In this document: piece after piece, positions 5,459-11,152 of the stretch | Position numbering within the stretch: position 1 is the first letter of the stretch | Layout: every line of letters begins with the position of its first letter | DNA from: Beroe ovata | Lineage: Eukaryota > Ctenophora > Nuda > Beroida > Beroidae | Assembly: GCA_946803715.1 (NCBI GenBank) | Contig: CAMPET010000529.1 | Span: 4,730-15,881 of the forward strand | Direction of reading: 5' to 3' | Length of the DNA stretch: 11,152 nt | Notes under the pieces: model-generated | What the model was told of the DNA's origin: nothing | What the model saw: only the letters and a program-made list of their open reading frames with translations | The model's database searches: none | Translations under genes and position numbers: made by a program

Positions 5459-7321
5459 GTAGGGAGGAATAGCTGTCGGTAACGCCTGTCAGTTACCAAG
5501 TTCGCAGATTCTCATATACTTTTTACTCATACCCGTGAAATTGTTGCTCGGGCAGGTTGCTGAGAGGTTGAAGGAAGTTGAAATGCGGGAGTGCGAGATT
5601 GAACATGTGTTGATGCAGAATAACAAGCTCATGCGACTTTTGTTAGAGCACACGCAGGACAACAGATCAAATGTTAGTATGAAAACACGCAGTTATATAG
5701 CCACCATGATAAGCCAAAAGTTTCTAGATTTCACAACAATTCAGGTTGCAAACATTAAGAGCACAAACTCCGAGTTGAAGAGAGAAATTGCCGAGTTGAA
5801 ATCAGAGCTTGTTCAGAAAGCAACTGAACTCCGAGCTCTCAATAACGCAGATAAGGTAAAAAGATATACATTTTGACTTTTGAGTAATGAAGAGTCTACT
5901 GTCTGGCTTCTTATCTAACACTCAACAGCCCTATGAAGTACCTAATCGTAGGATCCAATGTTTCAATTTTAATACTGCGAAGAATAATGTTCCATTTCCC
6001 TATTACTTCCATTTCGACAGAATGCAAATGCTCAACGAATGAAGATTGACCAAGCTGCAGCATCCGTTAAAGACCTGCGAGATCAACTTTATGAGAAGGA
6101 CAGGGTTATTGAGATGATGAAATGTAAAATGGAGCAAGACTACACTGCTCTGGTAATAGGAAGAAGTATGCCATCACTGTTTACCATGACGTTACTATAT
6201 TCATTACCCATGACTACGATGACGTCATGGAACTGTTGCCAGGCAACGGAGAACAACATCCTGAAAGTACAACTGGGAGACAGTGAGACTAAGAAAATGG
6301 AGCATGAGCGCCGTTGTGATTCACTCTCCTGTTCCCTGGAGGAAAATCAGATGGCAAGTCATGACCGCGAGTTGTATTTGCTGGGATATTTTTCGATTGT
6401 GACAAATGCTACTTCGACATTTCTCAGATGATTGATGCGCTCAATGAACAACTTATGAAGGAAAAAGCGATGACTGACGATTACAAGGGACAGTTAGCCG
6501 TCTTATCTTGTCAGGTAGGTATATTCGTTGTTCATGATTGTGTCATTTCCTATTTCTATTAATCAAATAATTAATTAATTGCTAATTAAGGTAGTCGAAC
6601 TAAAGCGATATTACTCAATGGAGCGTCACGTGAGAAAGCAGTTACAAGCTAAGCTCCAAATAGTAAGTACTCATTATATCACGTATTCAGGAGGCTGTTA
6701 ACTGGCAGATATTGCAAAACAGTACCATGGGCCTAGACCAGATGAGTCCGGGTAGTATACAACGCAGATTAGCGGTACTCGCAGCCCTAGTAGGACCGGT
6801 ACTATGTCTGGCAAATCATGTGACCAATCAGTGTGTGTGTGTGTGTGTGTGTGTGGGTCTGTGTGTGTGTGTGTCTTATGTCGATAATTTTGTTCTTTGA
6901 TCTTGTGGACACTGGCTGTTGGAAGAGTCCTCTGAAACACGGAAATATGCAGCTCACATGACCCATGAGTAAAATTAGGTGAAGAGTTCCACACGTTTAC
7001 GCAGGGCGCGCAGTTTCATTCATGTATCATGCTGCGCGGAAATGCTTTTTCAGCATTTATGAAACACGCGTTTCTATTGCTCATGTCGTAGAATGGAATA
7101 GTTTGGTGGTTGCCAAGTTGCGTGAAACAGAGGGTCAATGCGTGTTAACGCGGTTGATCAACAAATAATATGTGTTGTGTAGTTGCAAATGAGCCTAATG
7201 AAATCATGACATGGATATTTCCATCATTCATCCGATTATTTCAGTCTGATCCAAGTCACTTCACTCGACCTGGGATGGAGGGACGTGGTATTGAGCATAG
7301 TTTGGGAGCGGCCCTGGCAGC
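5237..7321 (+). CDS. Multi-exon gene for a coiled-coil protein of unknown family
   Basis: Phase-0 exons are supported at about 5237-5458, 5556-5855 (possibly split at 5673-5744), 6021-6152, 6243-6353, 6428-6514 and 6591-6662, with a further candidate at 7245-7321. The joined product is rich in E, K, Q and L with heptad spacing, for example VAERLKEVEMRECEIEHVL, LKREIAELKSELVQKA and VKDLRDQLYEKDRVIEMM. It has no transmembrane segment or catalytic motif that I can see. Inferred role: a structural or scaffold coiled coil. I do not recognise a named orthologue. The start is uncertain: ATGs at 5237 and 5240, an earlier ATG at 5213, or an acceptor at 5250. The 3' end is lost at the N at 7322, where retrotransposon sequence begins. 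Confidence 0.6.
5556..5855 (+). CDS. Coiled-coil exon, possibly two exons around a 72-nt intron
   Basis: The acceptor GCTCGGGCAG (5555) and donor AAG|GTAAAA (5856) bound 100 open codons. Residues before and after 5673-5744 have clear heptads. The 24 codons between do not. That inner piece begins GTTAGT and ends TTTCACAACAATTCAG, so it is likely a short intron. Confidence 0.6.
6021..6152 (+). CDS. Coiled-coil exon, 44 codons
   Basis: It lies between the acceptor TTTCGACAG (6020) and the donor CTG|GTAATA (6153). It encodes MKIDQAAASVKDLRDQLYEK and continues as charged heptads. The following 90 bases also remain open in frame. Confidence 0.6.
6243..6353 (+). CDS. Coiled-coil exon ending at a GC donor
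   Basis: After the acceptor TTGCCAG (6242) it encodes ATENNILKVQLGDSETKK, then MEHERRCDSLSCSLEENQM. The best exit is ATG|GCAAGT at 6353/6354, a strong match to the minor GC-AG donor class. It joins in phase 0 to the exon at 6428. The frame stays open to 6431 without splicing, but the extra residues are not coiled-coil-like. Confidence 0.5.
6428..6514 (+). CDS. Coiled-coil exon, 29 codons
   Basis: The acceptor CATTTCTCAG (6427) and donor CAG|GTAGGT (6515) frame MIDALNEQLMKEKAMTDDYK and a short continuation. The heptad pattern carries on from the previous exon. Confidence 0.55.
6591..6662 (+). CDS. Coiled-coil exon, 24 codons
   Basis: An AT-rich acceptor ending AAG (6590) is weaker than the others, while the donor ATA|GTAAGT (6663) is strong. 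It encodes VVELKRYYSMERHVRKQL and onward. The next acceptor-like CAG, at 6690, would leave an intron of only 28 nt, so a jump to 7245 is more likely. Confidence 0.5.
6832..6875. repeat. GT microsatellite in intron
   Basis: About 44 bp of GTGTGT carries a short GGTCT interruption. It lies inside the probable 582-nt intron 6663-7244. Confidence 0.9.
7245..7321 (+). CDS. Candidate further exon, cut off at an N
   Basis: A good acceptor (CCGATTATTTCAG to 7244) opens SDPSHFTRPGMEGRGIEHSL, then GAALA, up to the N at 7322. The composition is coding-like and differs from both the intron before it and the retrotransposon after it. It could be the next exon of the coiled-coil gene. The exon end is not visible. 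Confidence 0.35.
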
Positions 7322-8447
7322 NTCAAGTAACTTCAAAGACTCATGTCAGTTGTCAGTATGATACCAGTGATATTTTGACTATGAATGTGCCAGGTCAAGA
7401 AGCCAGAGGTGAATCAGTTTTGGGTAAATTTTCTCCTGAACCCAATGAGAAAGTTGAAAATATTGATAAACGTGTCAATGAATCGTCAAAATCAATGTCG
7501 GAAATGAAAATGATGCTCAGCAAGTTTTTTGCAACACAAAACTGTTCCCCCATATCAGATAATGAGCGGAACTTGGCTAACAAAAAAGTGTTGAAACCTA
7601 GCTATGCTCAAATAGCAACTAAATTGGTCCCCCAAACTCCTTGTTCCAGTCAGACAGTCCAGCTGGTGAAAGAACATGATAGTCCCAAGATAGGAGCTAA
7701 TAAGGAAGCAAATTCGAAGAGTGCAGAGATTATAAGGTGAGCATACAACACCGGAAAACCTAGAGGGTGCAAAGAAATTAGTTGAGACCAAATTGGTGGA
7801 GACTCAAATTGAATTTGTGAAGGTCAATCCGAAAAGTAAGAAAATTGTTGTTGGATTCAAAAACAAACAGCTTCGTGATCAAGCTAAGCAGACCATTGAT
7901 TCATGTGCTGGTTTGGATTCGTTTAACTATGGCACCAAGGCAGGTACCAAGATGCTCCCAAAGATTTATCTCCCGAATGTTTCAGAAGACGTAATAAGTG
8001 ATATTGATAGTAACCTTGAAGGTACTTAAAGGCGAGATAATGAAAAATCTGTGATCATTCGTAAAATTATGGCAAAAAATCCAGGTGTTGCTGAGTTGAC
8101 AAATTCTTGTCACACTCTTGATGTAATAAGAACTCATCCTTGCATACTATTGCAATTGGTCTCAAAGTTTCACCATCAATTAGGCAAGTTATCCTTGATA
8201 CTCAAGATAGTAACTTGTATCTTGGGAATAGCAGGTGCAAAGTCAAGGATAGATATCACGTCAAATCATGCTATCATTGTCAACTTGTTGGCCATATTTC
8301 AACCGATTGTCCCAATAGAAATAGTCCTGCCACTTGCATGTTCTGCATGGGAAAGCATAAGTCATCAACATGCCTCAACAAGAATGATAAGGTAAAGCAT
8401 TGCTGTGCTAGATGCCTTGCTTCATCACATGGTGCTAAAGCTGAAAA

Positions 8448-8448
<1 letters not shown>

Positions 8449-8497
<49 letters not shown>

Positions 8498-8500
8498 ACA
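8449..8500. repeat. CA microsatellite inside LINE ORF1
   Basis: About 50 bp of CACACA with one AA interruption ends at the N at 8501. Copy 2 has ordinary coding sequence at this place, so the tract is either a somatic-style expansion or the edge of a join between sequences. Confidence 0.9.
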
Positions 8501-8568
8501 NGAGATGCAAATTGTCCAGTTATGCTCAGAGAAGTGGAAAGATTGAAGAGTAACACTGAGTTGTTGTC

Positions 8569-8584
8569 AAAAAACGTGATGTGA
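8569..8584 (+). promoter_or_regulatory. Putative -1 frameshift site, LINE copy 1
   Basis: A AAA AAC (8569-8575) is in register with ORF1 codons and is followed by GTG ATG TGA (stop). ORF2 is open in the -1 frame from 8575. This fits the X XXY YYZ rule for programmed -1 frameshifting. No downstream pseudoknot was established by eye. Confidence 0.5.
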
Positions 8585-9537
8585 TTGATAGCGCAGAACA
8601 CATTGACAAACTCAAAATTGGTTGTTTCAATGCCCAATCAATGTGTAACAAAGTCAGTGGAGTGATTGAACTGCTTATTGATAAAACAGTGGACTTATGC
8701 TGCACAACTGAGACTTGGTTTACATCGAAGGAATCCGCAAGATTCTCTCAAATTCATGAACTTGGTTTTGATGTTCTGAATGCTCCTCGTAGGGGAAGAG
8801 GTGGTGGAGTTGCTTTCATCTATAATATGGACAGGATCAAGCCGATTGAGAACAAGGTTTCAGGATTCAAATCTTTTGAAGTGTTTGAGTGCATCTTAAA
8901 ATGTTCCAAGAAAATCATTAGGTTTTGTGTAATTTACCGCACTACAAGTACTAAAACAAGAGCTAAGTATTCTGAAACTAAGATTAATGTGTTCCTTGAA
9001 GAATTTGACAATTACCTGGATGATCTCACTGGTAAAACAGGTTTTCCTATCATCTGCGGAGACTTCAATTTTCATATAGAAGACAAGAAAGATTTTTATG
9101 CCCAAAAATTCATTTCTCTGTATGAGAGCAAGGGCTTCATACAGCATGTTTCTCAGCCAACTCATCAATGTGGAAGTACACTAGACTTGGTACTCACTCT
9201 TAATTCTGCTATTGACCATGTTCCCATCAGTAATCTGAACATTGACTCAAACACTGGAACAACTTCTGATCACTACTTAGTAAGTTTTGATATACCAGTT
9301 AATTTGAGTGGTCGGAAACAGATAGCTGAGACCACAACAAGACAAGTAAGGGAATACCAAAAAATTGATGTGCTCAACTTCAGGGAAAAGCTCTTTTCCT
9401 CACCTCTCAATTTTGCTGATTTTGATTCGCTGGATCATACTGTTGAATTGCTCATACAAACTATCTCTCACTTACTAGACGACCATGCACCATTTGTGAC
9501 AAAAACATTCAACACAAAAAGGTCTCCATGGTGGAAT
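8575..9537 (+). CDS. LINE copy 1 ORF2, APE-type endonuclease domain (partial)
   Basis: The endonuclease nicks target DNA to prime reverse transcription. Counting from the frameshift codon (321 codons to the N), the motifs are NAQSM at about 19-23, TETW at 45-48 (catalytic Glu), GRGGGVAF, CVIYR, GDFN at 162-165, LD at 203-204 and SDH at 231-233 (catalytic Asp-His). It ends with PWWN at 318-321, which usually lies just after this domain. The frame is intact despite the ruined ORF1. Reverse transcriptase is not present: the sequence switches at 9538 to ORF1 of another copy. No obvious ATG start is seen before NAQSM, consistent with expression by frameshift from ORF1. Confidence 0.9.
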
Positions 9538-9538
9538 N

Positions 9539-10186
9539 TTTCAGTCTCTTCACTATTCCACCAAGACAGGAACGAAGATGCTTCCAAAGATATATCTCTC
9601 AAATGTGTCAGATGAGATTATCAGTGATGTTGATAATAACCTAGAAGGTGCTCAGAGGAGAGAAATTGAAAAAACCATGATAATCAACAAAATTATTGCA
9701 AAGAATCCAGGTGTTGCTGAATTAAAGAATTCTGGTCACACTCTTGATGTTGTTTATATCAATAAAAACTCATCTTCTCACACTATGGCAATTGGTCTAA
9801 AAATTTCTCCTGCTATCAGACAGGTCATTCTCGATACTCAAGATAGCAACCTATACCTTGGCAATAGTCGGTACAAAATCAAAGACAGGTATCATGTAAA
9901 ATCGTGCTATCATTGTCAGCTTATAGGCCACATATCAACTGATTGCCCTAATAAGAATAGTCCTCCTATTTGCATGTTTTGCATGGGTAAACATAAGTCA
10001 TCTGTTTGTTTCAATAAGAATGACAAGGTAAAACATTGTTGTGCTAGATGCCTAGCCTCATCTCATGGTGATGAAGCTGAAACTTACAAGTCTCATAATG
10101 CTGGAGATGCAAATTGTCCAGTTATTGTCAGAGAAGTGGAAAGATTAAAGGGCAACACTGAACTGATCTCAAAAAACGTGATGTGA
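9539..10186 (+). CDS. LINE copy 2 ORF1 C-terminal part (Gag-like, three zinc knuckles)
   Basis: The frame is open from the N to TGA at 10184-10186. It has a helical segment (KMLPKIYLSNVSDEIISDVD), then a basic region, then knuckle 1 CX2CX4HX4C at 9905-9946, knuckle 2 CX2CX3HX4C at 9971-10009, and a third, longer Cys/His cluster from 10037 ending at the NCPV motif near 10110. This RNA-binding protein coats element RNA. The N-terminal half is missing because the sequence is broken at 9538. It serves as the reference for the damage seen in copy 1. Confidence 0.85.
   Translation, partial: FQSLHYSTKTGTKMLPKIYLSNVSDEIISDVDNNLEGAQRREIEKTMIINKIIAKNPGVAELKNSGHTLDVVYINKNSSSHTMAIGLKISPAIRQVILDTQDSNLYLGNSRYKIKDRYHVKSCYHCQLIGHISTDCPNKNSPPICMFCMGKHKSSVCFNKNDKVKHCCARCLASSHGDEAETYKSHNAGDANCPVIVREVERLKGNTELISKNVM
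10171..10186 (+). promoter_or_regulatory. Putative -1 frameshift site, LINE copy 2
   Basis: The heptamer A AAA AAC (10171-10177) is again in register with ORF1 and is followed by GTG ATG TGA. The 22-base stretch around it is the same in both copies, although neighbouring codons differ. That conservation supports a function. Confidence 0.55.
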
Positions 10187-11152
10187 TTGATGGTGCAGAA
10201 CTGATTGATAAACTCAAAATTGGTTGTTTCAATGCTCAATCAATGTGTAATAAAGTTAGTGGAGTAATCGAAATGCTAATCGATAAGGAAGTGGACATGT
10301 GTTGCACAACAGAAACTTGGTTTACATCAAAGGAATCTGCAAGATTCTCTCAAATCCATGAGCTTGGATTTGATGTTTTGAACGCCCCTCGAAAAGGAAG
10401 AGGTGGTGGTGTTGCATTCATCTACAATATGGATAGGATCAAGCCAATTGAGAACAAGGTCTCGGGATATAAATCGTTTGAAGTCTTTGAATGTATTTTG
10501 AAATGTTCTGAGAAAATTGTTCGGTTCTGTGTCATCTATCGCACCACAAATACTAGGACAAAGGCCAAGTATAGTGAAACCAAGATTAATGTGTTTCTTG
10601 AAGAATTTGACAACTACCTGGATGATCTAACTGGAAAATCTGGTTTCCCAATCATTTGTGGTGACTTTAACTTTCATGTGGAAGACAAGAATGATTTTTA
10701 TGCACAGAAATTCATTGCCCTATACGAGAGCAAAGGTTTTTTACAGCATGTATCACAGCCAACACATCATTGTGGAAGTACATTAGACTTAGTTCTCACT
10801 CTGGGTTCTGCTATTGACCATATTCCTATCAAAAATCTGAATATTGACGCCAACACTGGAACAACTTCTGATCATTTCCTTGTGTGTTTTGATGTATCTG
10901 TTAATGTTGATGGCCAAAGACATATATCCAAATCCTCAACAAGAAAAGTTAGGGAGTATCAAAAAATAGATGTTCTTGAATTCAGGGAACGAATCTTTTC
11001 CTCACCTCTGAATCTTACTGATTTTGACTCATTGGATCATGCTGTCCAATTGTTTACTAAGACCATCACCAACTTGCTGGACTATCAAGTCCCCTTTGTC
11101 ACAAAAACATTCAATACGAATAGGTCCCCATGGTGGAATAAAGATTGCCAGC
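10177..11152 (+). CDS. LINE copy 2 ORF2, endonuclease domain (runs off window end)
   Basis: This is 325 open codons with no stop to the window edge, in the -1 frame relative to ORF1. It carries the same endonuclease motifs: NAQSM, TETW, GRGGGVAF, CVIYR, CGDFNFH, STLDLVL and TSDH. The last visible residues are PWWNKDCQ, marking the start of the linker to reverse transcriptase. No early ATG with a useful context was seen. Confidence 0.9.

Larger units (their letters stand above)
7381..8584 (+). pseudogene. LINE copy 1 ORF1 (Gag-like), disrupted
   Basis: The frame from the ATG at 7381 reads a coiled-coil-like N-terminus, then PSYAQIATK, a motif common ahead of the RNA-binding part of such proteins. 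A frame change follows near 7735. An RRM-like piece (IEFVKVNPKSKKIVVGF) follows from about 7805. Breaks relative to copy 2: a TAA at 8026-8028 where copy 2 has CAG, a 10-base deletion at 8124/8125, and a CA microsatellite plus N (about 8449-8501) in place of about 30 bases. Two zinc knuckles survive: CX2CX4HX4C at 8269-8310 and CX2CX3HX4C at 8335-8373. A third begins at 8401 and loses its end. The product would bind element RNA if intact; it cannot be made whole here. Confidence 0.8.
7323..9537 (+). mobile_element. LINE copy 1: non-LTR retrotransposon, partial and decayed
   Basis: An ORF1-like region (7323-8584) and an APE-type endonuclease region (8575-9537) lie in the order typical of two-ORF LINEs of the broad Jockey/CR1/L2 assemblage. 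Both ends are Ns. No reverse transcriptase, 3'UTR, tail or target-site duplication is present. The family assignment is from domain order and motifs only. Confidence 0.85.
9539..11152 (+). mobile_element. LINE copy 2: same family, intact as far as seen
   Basis: It begins mid-ORF1 directly after the N at 9538 and runs to the window edge in ORF2. Against copy 1 the endonuclease proteins are similar (roughly nine residues in ten by eye), while DNA differences fall largely at third codon positions. It lies in the same orientation as copy 1, head to tail. Confidence 0.9.

Noticed and set aside
6663-6690. 28-nt intron between GTAAGT and TTCAG
   Set aside because: Far shorter than spliceosomal introns usually allow, and the following frame (EAVNWQILQ...) runs into a GT microsatellite without a clear donor. 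A jump to 7245 is more plausible.
8051-8395. 114-codon ORF within LINE copy 1 ORF1
   Set aside because: Part of it is the wrong frame created by the 10-base deletion at 8124/8125. The true frame resumes from about 8125 as the zinc-knuckle region.

Overview
The window looks like metazoan, probably invertebrate, genomic DNA. It has short exons bounded by GT-AG introns, long AT-rich non-coding stretches, many GT/CA microsatellites and a non-LTR (LINE-type) retrotransposon family. Nothing fixes the species. A marine invertebrate such as a lophotrochozoan is a guess from the overall texture only. Four isolated N characters (596, 7322, 8501, 9538) each sit at a repeat edge or a homology break, so they probably mark collapsed assembly gaps. 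No rRNA, tRNA, CRISPR array or prokaryotic operon was recognised.

Layout. 1-295: an anonymous dispersed repeat ending in ACACCCTGTATA. About 418-2459: the 3' part of a multi-exon gene, with confident exons 815-986, 1185-1380, 1826-1930 and 2340-2459. Their phases join cleanly. They encode a thioredoxin-fold-like domain followed by a C-terminal membrane anchor. Its introns hold a GT microsatellite that starts at a splice donor, a duplicated branch-point-like element and a ~30-bp minisatellite. 2504-2842: an isolated ORF with a signal-peptide-like start, unproven. 2843-3851: AT-rich with no gene seen. 3852-4119: a near-perfect 119-bp-arm inverted repeat with a 30-nt loop. 4385-4941: a second anonymous repeat that ends in a cluster of very GC-rich hairpins.

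About 5237-7321: a second multi-exon gene made of small phase-0 exons that encode a long coiled-coil protein of unknown identity. Its introns are very short (72-97 nt). Two of the possible introns are multiples of three with no stop, and one uses a GC donor. The last recognisable exon (7245-7321) runs into an N.

7323-11152: two head-to-tail partial copies of one LINE family. Each has ORF1 (Gag-like, with zinc knuckles) followed by ORF2 (APE-type endonuclease). Copy 1 has a broken ORF1. Copy 2 is intact as far as it goes and runs off the window end at the start of the region expected to hold reverse transcriptase. In both copies ORF1 ends in the same A AAA AAC heptamer just before its stop, and ORF2 lies in the -1 frame. 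This is a strong candidate for programmed -1 frameshifting.

The two host genes show no functional link. The items most worth following are the frameshift signal, the long palindrome, the GC hairpin module and the divergent thioredoxin-like tail-anchored protein.
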